From Chondrus crispus (lineage: Eukaryota > Rhodophyta > Florideophyceae > Gigartinales > Gigartinaceae): a DNA stretch of 64,000 nucleotides. The position numbers and the translations under genes were made by a program. The stretch covers positions 291,826 through 355,825 of the forward strand of contig NW_005179363.1 of NCBI RefSeq assembly GCF_000350225.1, written 5' to 3'. The notes under the pieces were generated by a model. The model worked only from the letters and a program-made list of their open reading frames with translations, was not told the origin of the DNA and ran no database searches. How positions within the stretch are numbered: the stretch's first letter is position 1; each line of letters starts with the position of its first letter. Shown here piece after piece: positions 33,877-43,750 of this stretch.

Positions 33877-34588
33877 TCGAAAATCGAGCGATGCTTATCG
33901 ATGACGTGGCGCAGCCTCTCTGCACCTTCATTCGAAAGTCCCGCCCTCTTAGCTTCTTGGACTGAAGCTTCTAAGGGCGCGTCGCGTTCCTCTTCGGGAT
34001 CCTCCCCGATGTCCACGTACACTCCGCTGTCGTCGAGAGCGTCAATTTCTTCCGCGCCTTCATCCCTGTGAAAAATTCCTTTATGCAGGAGCAAGGCTAT
34101 AGTACCCTGCGCACTTCGTGACATGGCGTCGGCAGCCAGGGCTTCAGGTACATCGATTATTCCGTCGTTCTTGTCGCACGCGGCGGAGAGTAAGGCCCGG
34201 TTATCACATCCAATTGCTTGCAACACGTGGCGTCCGATGACCACGAACTCCGTTTTAGAATTATTCACGTGCCATTTGATGTTTCGCAGTACGAATTTCC
34301 TCCCGTGACGTATGGGCAGTTCTACGTCAGTGATGGTACGCTTGTCGCAGACAATACCGGCTGTCTGGTCAAGAAATTTGAAAGAGTGAGGTGGGTCGAG
34401 AGTGTCCACTTTCAAAGATGCGTTTGACTTGATCAGAGCTCCAAATACTGTGGGTGACATTATGTTTCCATCAGACCCTTGGTCCGCTAGGACCATGCTC
34501 TCGACAGCCCCGAGTGCGAACGATGCACTCACTACGGAGGAGTGGCTGTCAATGGCATCTGCACGTAGGCGGCGTAGGCCGCCCCGAT
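33873..34588 (-). pseudogene. G1 aspartic protease region
   Basis: The frame is open from the solo LTR border at 34588 down to 33873. The active-site segment is MVLADQGSDGNIMSPTVFG, followed by LPIRHGRKFVLRNIKWHVNN, IGRHVLQAIGCDNRALLSAA, an acidic linker and GAERLRHVIDKHRSIFD just before the RT. It continues upstream across the solo LTR: if 34589-35058 plus one CCGAT is removed, the frame runs on into the zinc-knuckle region. Confidence 0.75.
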
Positions 34589-35063
34589 TGTTAGACTTAT
34601 TGACTAGACTACAGTAGATATCACACTTCTATGTTATCAATATCAATTCAGGGATTATGTAGGCTACATTTAGCTATCAACAATAGAGTCCCTTAAGGAC
34701 GTGCCACCTACAATTCTACGTGCCACCTACAATTCTACATGTTTTAGGGTGTAACCGTTTAGACACATTTCGTGGGTGGCGCAACCTCCCTTTTATGGTA
34801 GTGCGTCTACTTTTGTTGTAGAGTCAATAGGACTATAAAGCCAGGTCGAAGACGCTACTTGTCTTCGACCTCAGCACATTCGATCACCTGAACCATCAAC
34901 CCGACAACCCCGTCCATTGACCGTGCTCACGCTCTGCAGCGGTTCTGAGGCAATAGCCTGTCGCTCTTCCCCTCCCTTTAAGGTAACCCTATTTACCACC
35001 CTTATACCCTTCACTAAAATCCCCTCCGGAACGCCCCCTTTTGGTCGGTCTCCCGACACCGAT
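34584..35063 (+). mobile_element. Solo LTR of a fourth family (34589-35058), TSD CCGAT
   Basis: It starts TGTTAGACTTATTGACTAG and ends GGTCGGTCTCCCGACA. CCGAT flanks both sides (34584-34588 and 35059-35063). A TATAAAG box at about 34834 is followed by a GGTCGAAGAC...GTCTTCGACC inverted repeat, and TGCCACCTACAATTCTAC is repeated twice at 34698-34740. It splits the gag-pol frame of G1. No other copy was seen in this window. Confidence 0.8.
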
Positions 35064-36123
35064 GATTGCTCAGGCTAGGTAGCCCAGATCGATTCGTCGC
35101 GGCATTGCCATCTGCCCTCTTCCTAGCATAGTACTCCTCCTTTAGGCGGCGTTTCTCAACGTCCGGGGTTTTCGGACAATCCGACACAAAATGCTTGCCA
35201 TCACATTTAGGGTTGAGGCAGTCAGGCAGGTCGAAGGATCGCTTTTTGCGTCCAACGTACTCTTTCTTTTTTCTCCCGTGCGAGTCAAAAGTTTTCTGGT
35301 TGTTGATGAGGGCGCCTTGACGCGGTCTTTTATGTCCGCGGCGCCCTTGGGTTTTCCTTACGCGCTTTCGGTGTGTCTTGTTTTCCACACCCTCATCGCT
35401 TATGATTGAATCCCCTGAATCTCCAGATTCGGAACTCATGTTGCCGTAGCCGTATCGCAACTCGCGCTCTTCCTCCAGTTTTTAGCTTGAACGGCCAACT
35501 CCCGCATGAAAACGCCAAAAAAAAATTTGTCGAATTGTTCGTCGTTGCGCCACAGCAAGATATCCTTCATCCGTTGACGAAGGACAGTAGGTTTGATCCT
35601 TTTTAGAATGTGCTTAATGGCAATGTGGGGTCTCTTATCTGGTAGATCAAGCATTCCCGCAGCCTCTAAAACCGAAATATATTGGTGATGAAGACTCCAG
35701 ACGCGATCCTAGGCATCTTTTAAGCTAACATCCATTTTCACGTTCTTCACAACTCGACCGATCCGTCCCAGCTCATGGCTCTTAGGTTCGTATGAGGCTC
35801 GTGTCTTCACGCAGATTTTTATTGCTCCTCTGTAATGTCCTTGATTGAAGATGCGTCAATCCAGTGAGCCGTTAAAAACATGCGCAAGAAGGAATCGTCA
35901 ATAGAAGCACGATAAGACGTAGGGATAATATTCACCCCAGGGTCTCGGTTCTTCTCTTCGACCTGTTTTCGTACAGCTCGCATCTCTTCTGAAACGCCGT
36001 GAAGTGTTTTATGGCGACCCCTGTCAACCTTGGGGCCTCCAAATTGGTGGCTATTCTCTGCCGCACAGTCCCGCGTCCTGCACCGGTAGTAGTCGAGGAA
36101 ATCTTGTTCTCATTCCGACTCAT
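35064..36123 (-). pseudogene. G1 gag
   Basis: Starts at 36123 with MSRNENKISSTTTGAGRGTV, 58 bp inside the 5' LTR. Later come IPTSYRASIDDSFLRMFLTA, then, in 35460-35064, a Lys/Arg-rich region and a zinc knuckle CLNPKCDGKHFVSDCP of CX4CX4HX4C type. At least three frameshifts or stops lie between. Confidence 0.65.
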
Positions 36124-36366
36124 TTTGAAATGTCACGTAGTACCATCGTGCACAACTCTTTCTTCGCGAAAAAGTAATTACTGTGGCGATTTGTGGGCGC
36201 CGGTCTCTAGGGACACTGCAAAAAAGGAACGCTAGAACTCTCGGGGAAGGATAAGGTAGGCCGGAGGGGTTCCTGGCCTTTTCAAAAAACGCAAGTCGGT
36301 GGCGAGTTCGCTCTGCCCCAGCCATGCCTGGGGAGAGCGCTGCCTTTATATTAAATCATCCCTTCT

Positions 36367-36586
36367 TGTTGCACAATCCGCGGGTAATGACTGTGAAGGT
36401 GAAAGTTCCTTGCCCGTTCAGTTTATTGAGTCGGGCACTATCTTTAAGTAGGGCAACCTAAATGCTAGAAGAGATAAAGCGATACAAACGCCACGTAATA
36501 TATTGAATGCAACGCAATATATTGGTGCACCGTGAGGCTTGCGGCGGTCGAAGAGTCCTGTGTACGGAGCCATCGGTGGTGCATCA
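36367..36586 (-). repeat. Left (3') LTR of G2
   Basis: Plus-strand ends are TGTTGCACAATCC and GGTGCATCA. It is followed by the purine-rich tract of the internal region. Confidence 0.9.
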
Positions 36587-36614
36587 GTTCTTTCTTTCAA
36601 AATAATATCTGAAA

Positions 36615-37508
36615 TTATTGAGAGATCGTCAAACGTGCTGCAGAAACGAGATCCTGGTCAGAATGAGCGTCTAAAAATCTGTTCAACATTGCCGGGATGT
36701 CTTCGTGCATATTGTTAATTGGCTCCCAAGTTGGGTCTTCGTCGTCGAAGCCTTTCCACTTTGCTTGTACTTCAAATTGATCATTTTGTGCGCTGTAGCG
36801 CATATTTAAAATTGCCTCTACCGTGTTGACATGTGGTTCGTTATGGTCTATGGAATCCAGAAGCTCCTCAGAAACGTTCAGTTGTGAGTCAGCGTACAGT
36901 TTCAATCTGTCAGCATGGAATAGAGCATGGGCGCCGTTAATGAGGTCTTCGCATTCCAAGATTAGCTCCGACAGGACACGTGAGATACGTCGTGGACCTT
37001 TCCAAGTAACGCGCAATTTGTGCCCTTGCCTGTCACTACGTTTGGCGACCAGCACAAAGTCTCCCATTTCGAAGTTGATACCCCTGACATGCGTCCGATC
37101 ATTGTGTCTTTGTATTGCGTCTTCTCTCAGCTTGTTTTTGCGCTTGTAAATGTCACGGTGTATATCGTTGAGAGCATTAGCCATAGATTCGATGTGTATG
37201 ATTCGCTGGGCTCTCAAAAAATTCAGGGACTCTGGCTGTGGTTCTCCTGCTGGCAGTAGTGTGCGCAGTGGACTGTCTGGGTGTAGACCCGTGAATGCTG
37301 TTATCGGAGCACGATTCCCTAGACTCTGACGTTTCGAATGGTTCAGGATGCTCTGTAGTAGTGGAAGAACGGTGGGCCACTCCTTTTCTTTCAATCGAAA
37401 TTCGGATAGTAGTGCGCGACAAGCACGAAGAACTTCTTTACATACTGTTTCGACAGTACCGTTTGACTGGGGGCAGTACGGAGTGGTGAAGTGGTGATGG
37501 GCGTGCAA
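36615..37508 (-). pseudogene. G2 integrase C-terminal part and chromodomain
   Basis: 297 codons. TPYCPQSNGTVETVCKEVLRA supplies the catalytic Glu. The GPY/F module appears as KLRVTWKGPRRISRVLSELI. The chromodomain is complete: VNTVEAILNMRYSAQNDQFE, then VQAKWKGFDDEDPTWEPINN, with the aromatic cage residues (Y, W, W) in place, and IPAMLNRFLDAH. It stops 28 bp before the 3' LTR. It is separated from the integrase core by a frameshift at about 37500. Confidence 0.85.
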
Positions 37509-38361
37509 ATGACGGTTGAGCGGCCATTACAGTGTTCTTGAAGTGCGTTCCGTGATCAGAGCTCCACCTCAGCACGACGCCAAAAAGAGAGAACCAGCTC
37601 ATGAGAGCCCTTAATGTGTGCTCTGTATCGGCAGGTGGACAGGGTTCCAAGCGAACCAAGGAGGATGCGTCGTCTTTCAGAATGAGTACGTACTGGTGAT
37701 CGTCCTTGCTCGGTCCCATGTACAGGAAATCGAAATGTAGTAAATCATTCGGTTTGTCAGCATGCAGTGTGTGCGCCATAGGACGAGGGATTCGCAAGCC
37801 TCCGGTTGTGGCAAGGCAATGGAGGCAGCTGTTGCAAAATGAGAAAATGTCGGCTCACATCTTCTTCCAGAAAAATTGTTCCTGTATATTGGCGACCGTA
37901 GTGTCGGCACCGCGGTGACCGCTTCTTCCACAATGCCCAATAACGCAAATACGGAGTTGGATGTGTTCACCTTGAACTGTGGATGGGATCCAGATCCCTC
38001 CCCCTTCTCGAGTAATGAGTCTGTCTCTTTGGTGCTTACAGGCTGGAGAGATGCCTTCGTTGATGGCCTCCTCTTGGACTGCCTTTATGTCTTCCTCGCA
38101 AGGCCAAGTGAAATCTGGATCAAGATCAGGTGCTATTGGCGCGGAGAACAGGGAGGCCATGCGGCCAGAGGTGATAGTTATTTCTTCTTTGCTAGCCGTG
38201 GCTCCCCATCGTGATAGTAGATCAGCCCAAACATTGTCATCTCCAGATATGTGCCCAATTGTGTACTGAAAGGCGGCGAGTGTCAGGGCCCATCTTTGGA
38301 TTTTGTTAGCAACGTGCTTCTGAATAGAGGGGTTGGCTACCGTGGGGTTGAAGATGTACAC
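37438..38361 (-). pseudogene. G2 RNase H end, integrase zinc finger and core
   Basis: The 38361-37855 frame ends RNase H (HISGDDNVWADLLSRW) and starts the integrase zinc finger (GHCGRSGHRGADTTVANIQE), then meets a stop near FFWKKM. The 37797-37438 frame has LLHFDFLYMGPSKDDHQY (first Asp) and LRWSSDHGTHFKNTVM (second Asp). Two breaks separate it from a functional integrase. Confidence 0.8.
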
Positions 38362-38438
38362 TAAATTCTTGTGGTCGGTGAATAGTTGAAATCCGTGGGG
38401 GCGCAGTAGAACGTAGTCCAGGCGCGTAACTGACTCAA

Positions 38439-38834
38439 CTACTGCAAAGGGTTCTTTTCTGGAGTCGACCAGCGGGCGCTAGCCCCCTTGAACGAGCCGC
38501 TGAGGAAAGCGAGGGGTTCATGTTTTTGTCCTTCAAACGGATCGTCTACGATTCCTGGTGGTATTTGGGTCAGGACACTACCCCAATGGTGTTCACTTGC
38601 ATCAGTGAAGAGGCACAATAGCTTGTCTGGGTGAGGTTGTGCTAGAGTCACAGATTCGGCAAGTGCGCGCTTGACTCTTCTATAGCAATCGCCGTGAGCT
38701 GGATTCCATTTTTGTGTTAATGAGACTTTAGAAGCGGCTGTCTTCGTCCGACGGCCTACGATGGTGAGGGTGTCTTCTAGGAGAGTGGTCAAAGGTTCTA
38801 CCATTTGGTTGAAGTCGGGGATGGCCATCCGCAT
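38439..38834 (-). pseudogene. G2 RNase H N-terminal part
   Basis: LCLFTDASEHHWGSVLTQI gives the first catalytic Asp, and FLSGSFKGASARWSTPEK the position of the next; the expected Glu in F-E-K-E lies beyond the frame end (EKNPLQ). A single-base change at about 38445 probably ends the frame. Confidence 0.8.
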
Positions 38835-38891
38835 CCAATTCGCTGCGCATATAAACTGCTGTAGTTCTGCCCGTTAGAAGGCGGGGGCATA

Positions 38892-39878
38892 TCAAGGAGC
38901 GGCTGCAGTTGCTTGGAATCCATTTTGATCCCATTCGCCGAGATGAGGCGTCCGAACCATCTCACAGTTTTGAGAAAAACGGCACTTAGCGGCGTGGAGC
39001 TTGATTCCGTTTTCACTGCAGATTCTGAAGAAGATGCAAAGCTTTTCGAGTAGTTCTCTCTCATTATTGCAGTGAAAGAGTAGATCGTCCAGCCACTGTA
39101 GTAAATTATCACGTATAGGGAGGCAGAGCTCGCTGATGGTGCTCTGAAAATGAAATGTGGCGTTGGTTTGTCCATGCAGGACGCGAGTTGGCGTGAATAC
39201 GCCATCCGGGGTGATGAATGATTGACATTCTTGAGACTTGCCGTCAAGAGGCATTTGCCAGTAACCATGACATAAATCTATACATGCATAGCATGTATCG
39301 CCTGCCAGGTCGGAAATTGCGGTTTCGAGATGGGGCATCGGCCATATGAAAGGGATGGTCTGATGATTCACGGGGCGCAGGTCGACCGTAAACCGAAACT
39401 CCTCGGGTCCTGGTTTGGGTACGAGTAGGGGTGCACAAGCCCATTGGCTTCGGTTGTTGCGTCGCACTAGACCCAGTTGTATGAGATCATCGACTTTGCG
39501 GCGAAGGAAGGCCGCCTGTGGCGGTGAGTACCTGCGGAGTTGGACGCGTACCGGCTTTGCGTTCGATTTGAGCCTAATAATCATAGGAGGCACAGCGGCA
39601 GGTAGATCGGCTCCCAGCTTTGTTCGAAAAAGATCGCAGTATTCGTGTAGTAGGCCTTTTAACTCCGTGTGAAGTTCAGTTGGTAGTCCATTGGCAATAG
39701 CCGCAGCCAGTTTTGCACGTAGATGCTCCGTAGTTTTTTCCGGAATATCCTTTCCAGGTGAGAGGTATTCTGTTTGTCGGAGCGGGTCGTCGTCCTCTCC
39801 ATCGCCATAGAACAGGGATGAAGGTGTGCTCTCAGTAGCTTCATCACACTCCTCGGTGTTCTGTTTTGTCTCTGTCAC
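38892..39878 (-). pseudogene. G2 reverse transcriptase
   Basis: RT blocks in order: VRVQLRRYSPPQAAFLRRKV, QWACAPLLVPKPG, FRFTVDLRPVNHQTIPF, WPMPHLETAI, YACIDLCHGYWQMPLDGKSQ and TRVLHGQTNATFHFQSTI. The active site is LLQWLDDLLFHCNN, again WLDD. After HAAKCRFSQ the frame slips. The N-terminal 70 codons are an acidic linker that continues from the protease. Confidence 0.88.
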
Positions 39879-39922
39879 TGGTTCTTGCGTCTGCAGAGAT
39901 TCTTCATCACATGTGAGCGAGT

Positions 39923-40838
39923 CTACGTGCTAGTGTGACTTGTTGAGAAATAAGCGGCCCAGTCGAGATGGTGTAGACGGTAGATGGGTGTTGTGCTCTG
40001 CTGTCGTAGTAGAGGGTGCTGCAGAAGACGAATGAAAGCCCACGTGCGAGAAGTCAGCGTCGTGGAAAGTGTTTCGAACGCTTGAAAGGTGTTTGTCCAA
40101 ATTGAAGCCAAGGGAGTTCAGGAGAGGTCGCGAGAGGAGTACTTCCTGCATAGATTCTTCAAATACGAGGAATTCAACGTTTCAAAACCGCAGCGGTCCT
40201 ACTGGCAGCTGTATAGTTATTGAAATCCGTGCTTTTTTCTTAGCTTGGTAAGTCACTTCTTCCTCGCTATCCCGGGATCCAAGAGCAAGATTCATTCGAA
40301 TGGGCACATTTAGAGGCAACATCTAGATGAAAACATTGGCTTCAGCGCAGGTTCGGAGGTGAGCTTCCGACAAAGCTGAATGATCCGCGCCATAGTCACC
40401 ATTCACGACGACCGGCACAATGTCGGCCAGTTTTCCTTCAAAACGGCCCGCGTTGAGTGGGATGGGAGCCGCTGACGTCATAGACTTGTGGGACGATCTG
40501 TTGGTGGCTTTTTCATCGTAGTACTTCTTCAGAAATGATGCCTTTTCCGCTTCTGTGGAGATGTCGCAGTCCTTCATCTTATGACGTTTTTTACACTTAT
40601 TAGTGTTCAGACAAAACGGCTGCTCCATACTCATCAATTTTTGCGGTTCTTGAGTTTTCTTATCCTTTGTCTTACCCCAACGTATTCCCAGGGTGGCTCG
40701 CCCCGAGCCTCCAGACGGTTTGTGTTTGGGGTCTAGTTTGTTCTTGTGCATGGTTTTCTCGCGATCTGGAGTCCTTGATTTGGTCAGAGGTGTCTTCACT
40801 GGTACGTACTTGTCGCAAGAGACGGCCTCTGCAATCAC
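39923..40838 (-). pseudogene. G2 nucleocapsid zinc knuckle and protease
   Basis: The first frame (40838-40323) is Lys-rich with a knuckle CLNTNKCKKRHKMKDC (CX5CX3HX4C) and ends in the protease start VVVNGDYGADHSALSEAHLR, where D-Y-G-A replaces the usual D-T/S-G-A. After a stop at 40325-40323 the frame resumes (MLPLNVPIRMNLAL...LPVGPLRF, EVLLSRPLLNSLGFNLDK). A second stop lies at about 40185. Confidence 0.75.
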
Positions 40839-40856
40839 ATGTCTGTAAAATGCCTT

Positions 40857-41432
40857 CTAAAGTTTTCGTAATTCGTGCTTATCGAGCGCCAAGTCCGATT
40901 CAATTTTTTCTCTTAGAGCTTGGGGCTCCAATAAAGAACAGACCTGGTTGATGGCCAGCTTGGGATTCTTCTCAATGAGGATGTCCCACTTCTTTGTCCT
41001 GAGAAAAGTACGGTAATCCATGAACAAGGATTTTATGCAAAGCTCAGGGTCTGTCTCATTCACATTGATGCGTATTGATGTCTTGATGGCGGTCTCGAGT
41101 TCCTCTAGGGTGATGGATTCGAGACTGACGGTTCCATTGCTGTCTAACCATTTCTGTATGACATCATCAGTTGCTTCTTCCTCCTTGTTGACCGAATCTC
41201 CAAATTCCTCTTGTTCGATGAGAGCAGTCAGAAGGTCGCCATTGAGCGAAGCGGCTAGAGAGACGGGTTGGATAGTGCTACCAGATTGTTGGGCCTCCTT
41301 GACCTTGAGAATGTAGCTTTCTCGTTCTCGCGAGAAGAAATGGATGTCTTTACTTCCAATTTTTCGCAGTATTGGATGCGAGATGGGTACAAAGAGATTC
41401 TGGCCTGCCGATGGGCCCGCAGTGGAGCCCAT
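40857..41432 (-). CDS. G2 gag, apparently intact frame
   Basis: From the ATG at 41432-41430 (MGSTAGPSAGQNLFVPISHP) to a TAG at 40859-40857, 191 codons. This start lies 52 bp inside the 5' LTR; the open frame also extends back through the LTR, but that would put coding sequence ahead of any LTR promoter. It is rich in Glu, Lys and Leu with no named motif, as is normal for the matrix/capsid part of algal gypsy elements. The zinc knuckle lies downstream in the next frame, so a frameshift, programmed or degenerative, would be needed to reach it. Confidence 0.6.
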   Translation of the reverse strand: MGSTAGPSAGQNLFVPISHPILRKIGSKDIHFFSRERESYILKVKEAQQSGSTIQPVSLAASLNGDLLTALIEQEEFGDSVNKEEEATDDVIQKWLDSNGTVSLESITLEELETAIKTSIRINVNETDPELCIKSLFMDYRTFLRTKKWDILIEKNPKLAINQVCSLLEPQALREKIESDLALDKHELRKL

Positions 41433-41483
41433 GATAGCGGCGTTCGAGGTTGTCAAATTGAGCAAAAAGAGCTCAGTGATCAC

Positions 41484-41706
41484 TGTTGCACAGTCCGCGG
41501 GTAATGATTGTGAAGGTGAAAGTTCCTTGCCCGTCCAGTTTATTGACTCGGGCACTATCTTTAAGTAGGGCAACCTAAATGCTAGAAGAGATAAAGCGAT
41601 ACAAACGTCACGTAATATATTGAATGCCACGCAATATATTGGTGCACCGTGAGGCTTGCGGCGGTCGAGGAGTCCTGTGTACGGAGCCATCGGTCGCGGT
41701 GCATCA
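41484..41706 (-). repeat. Right (5') LTR of G2
   Basis: Plus-strand ends are TGTTGCACAGTCC and GGTGCATCA. It is followed by CTTCT and the second half of the G1 LTR. Confidence 0.9.
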
Positions 41707-41810
41707 CTTCTCGCCCTTTCAGAACTTTCTACCCAACAGTCGCGCTCAATTGTGTTCATCGCTGGGCCGCCCGATCGCGACCTTTCGGCGTCCGTCGGAT
41801 ATTCGCGGTA

Positions 41811-41878
41811 GGGGAATTATAATTCCCCGATTAACGGACTTGAAAGTTGCCTATAGGCAACTTTCAAGTCCGTTAATC
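41811..41878. repeat. Two adjacent perfect palindromes (18 and 50 bp)
   Basis: 41811-41828 is a perfect 18-bp palindrome (GGGGAATTA and its complement). 41829-41878 is a perfect 50-bp palindrome centred on CCTATAGG. The homologous place in the left G1 LTR (about 30740-30775) has only GGGGAATTAGGCAACTTT, without the inverted copies. Confidence 0.95.
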
Positions 41879-41911
41879 GTAGTGCTCTTGAAATCGGACT
41901 ACTGCGCTACA

Positions 41912-42361
41912 CTTGCAATGCGGCTGGGGAGGCCTTGATTAAGGTGTATGATAATAGGGTCGCTTCAGAGCATGAAACATAAAGTACATAGCTGACGCAA
42001 AGGACTATCAGTTGGTGTACAAGCTTTCCGACGTGCTCAAACGGAATTCTTTCATGGAAAGCTGGGGTTTCCGTCCCGACACGGAGAAAAACCACCGAGG
42101 CATTGGAAACGGCAGGGGACAGGGACGATACAGCAATGCCTATTTTGACTTCAACGTTGCATACATGCAGCAAAGGATGTGTCTCTCCCGTTGTATTAAA
42201 AGCCCCCGGTTCAAGTCTATCCGATCCATCCCATCTGGTGAGCACGCCACCCACCGATACTTCTTATCTCCGACCATTTCACAATGAAAAATACCCCTAA
42301 TAAATGGCTTTGACTGTATAGCAATCATTGTGGCGTCCTCTGTAACTGTGCGACGCATCAT
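41912..42361 (-). pseudogene. DDE-YqaJ transposon, copy d: YqaJ-like nuclease segment
   Basis: On the minus strand, STSRSTDSMMRRTVTEDATM leads into KKYRWVACSPDGMDRIDL (catalytic Asp in SPDG), then CNVEVKIGIAVSSLSPAV (E-x-K) and HERIPFEHVGKLVHQLIVL, VLYVSCSEATLLSYTLI. Both acidic positions and the Lys are kept. The sequence is in two overlapping frames (42361-42140 and 42254-41912). It is cut by G1 at CTTG and resumes at 29372. Confidence 0.7.
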
Positions 42362-43750
42362 TGAATCAGTAGAGCGAGAAGTACTGATCCAACTTCCTGC
42401 TAAAGTCCGAAGCTTTCTGCCAGGGTTTGCTCATGATATTACACGTCTGTTACACCAAGTTGTGACAGCCTTTCCGGATTATTCATTAAACTGTTCCGGC
42501 AACTGTCCCCGTGATACAGAAATGTCTCAGAACAAACCAATCAGCACACCTGTGGTCGACTGTTAGAACTGCTGTAATATTCAAACAATACTCCTCAATT
42601 AAGTCCTTTTTTCGTGCGAGGTACTCGGCGTGACGGTGAAGGTGCTATTGATTGCCCATTTTGTAAAACGGGACTCGGAGAATGAAACCGAACGCGGAAG
42701 AGCGATAAAATAATTGATGAATTTAGAAAAGCTGCAGGGAAGAGCATAAACAAAGCGACGTGTTGTGAATACTTCTTTGAGCCCCTTTCCCTCACTGCGA
42801 CAGCTGTGACGCGTTCACTGACACCAGTGTTGTTATCTTTGAACAATTTCTGAGCGTGCTTGCAAAGGTTCCGCGTTTTGGGATTGTCATCTATTACAAA
42901 CGCATTCTCCCGGTCGTACAGAATATTCGGGTTTGTAGATTGTTCCGGAGGGGGGTTACTCCCTGTATCGCCGTCATCTTCCGTCTCGCTCTCATCAATT
43001 TACATCTCAGGAGGGTCAAATTGGGCCTTCCGGAAGCTCCCACGAACGGTTAGCACCTCAACAAGTGCTCTGGCATTATAAAAGTAAAACCGATATCTTT
43101 CTTGGCCAGCGCAAGAATCATGCTCATTTTTCATATCCGCGGTCCGCAGTAATCACAAACCCAGAGAGAGAATCCTCACTTAGAGCATCATACAGGGCGT
43201 TGATCAACTCCTCCAGATTGGAAGCTTGTGATTCTCCACGACGGCTGAAGCGGGCCATTAAAGTGATGCGGAATGAAGCATCAACAATGGCGTCTACAGT
43301 ATGCCATTCTTTGTCTGCCTTCCTCCAACTTATTGTTCAACCTGATTATCAATTTACCGTATCTCGTAATGGTCGTCATCAAGGGTAACGAAAGTATAGG
43401 AAGGTGATGAAAACCTTACAAGACATACCGTATGCTGCCATTTCAAACTCTTAAAGACGCACTGTTCGATCCCTTTTGAGAGTACCAGACACTCTCTCCC
43501 ATACCCACGCCCGGTGGGGAAGAAAGATCAAATATCAGCAGAAAGATACCACACTAGGGACAATGCAAGGGCAGGGCTATATAACTTTTGCAGCAACTCA
43601 CTGGTCTTTTGCAACGCTGAATCCGGAACTCCGCGAGAAGAAAATACAGGGAGAAACGCATACATGTCCGCATGACCTATTGTTCCAAGGCTTGAGTTAG
43701 TCATGACAATTGTTTCGGTCGTCCACATGCTGCACTTGCAAACCAACTAA
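42362..43750 (-). pseudogene. DDE-YqaJ transposon, copy d: DDE transposase part
   Basis: Reading leftward: AYGMSCKVF and TLDDDHYEIR with DNQVEQ (about 43440-43330), VDASFRITLMARFSRRGESQ (about 43300-43235), SGFVITADRGYEK (about 43165-43130), MILALAKKDIGFTFIMPEHL, NAFVIDDNPKTRNLCKHAQK (about 42905-42845), and VTAVAVRERGSKKY (about 42815-42770). All these blocks recur in order in copies a and b. The first block (43746-43528) contains MYAFLPVFSSRGVPDS and may be the N-terminus. Several stops are present. Confidence 0.65.

Larger units (their letters stand above)
36367..41706 (-). mobile_element. Ty3/gypsy chromodomain retrotransposon G2, nearly complete, TSD CTTCT
   Basis: LTRs 36367-36586 and 41484-41706 (220 and 223 bp) differ at about seven bases plus a 3-bp indel, so they are about 97% identical. 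CTTCT lies at 36362-36366 and 41707-41711. A purine-rich tract, GAAAGAAAGAAC on the minus strand, directly precedes the 3' LTR. The minus-strand order is gag, zinc knuckle/protease, RT, RNase H, integrase, chromodomain. Coding frames are long, with few breaks. It is the youngest large insertion in the window. Confidence 0.92.
29373..41911 (-). mobile_element. Ty3/gypsy chromodomain retrotransposon G1 with three nested insertions, TSD CTTG
   Basis: Outer LTRs 29373-30805 and 36182-41911 begin TGTGGCGA and end GCGCTACA. CTTG lies at 29369-29372 and 41912-41915, and the interrupted transposon frame joins cleanly across it. The internal region (30806-36181) encodes gag, protease, RT, RNase H, integrase and a chromodomain on the minus strand. 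Nested inside are the R2 solo LTR (29532-30609) in the left LTR, a solo LTR (34589-35058) at the gag-pol junction, and the complete gypsy element G2 (36367-41706) in the right LTR. Each LTR serves as the empty-site control for the insertion in the other. Net LTR length is about 350 bp on the left and 385 bp on the right. Confidence 0.9.
36182..41911 (-). repeat. Right (5') LTR of G1, interrupted by G2
   Basis: The halves are 36182-36366 and 41707-41911. The intact sequence ATCATCCCTTCTCGCCC is present in the left LTR at about 30632-30650, the empty site for G2. The right half also contains an extra stretch of about 34 bp that forms two adjacent palindromes (41811-41878). Confidence 0.9.
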
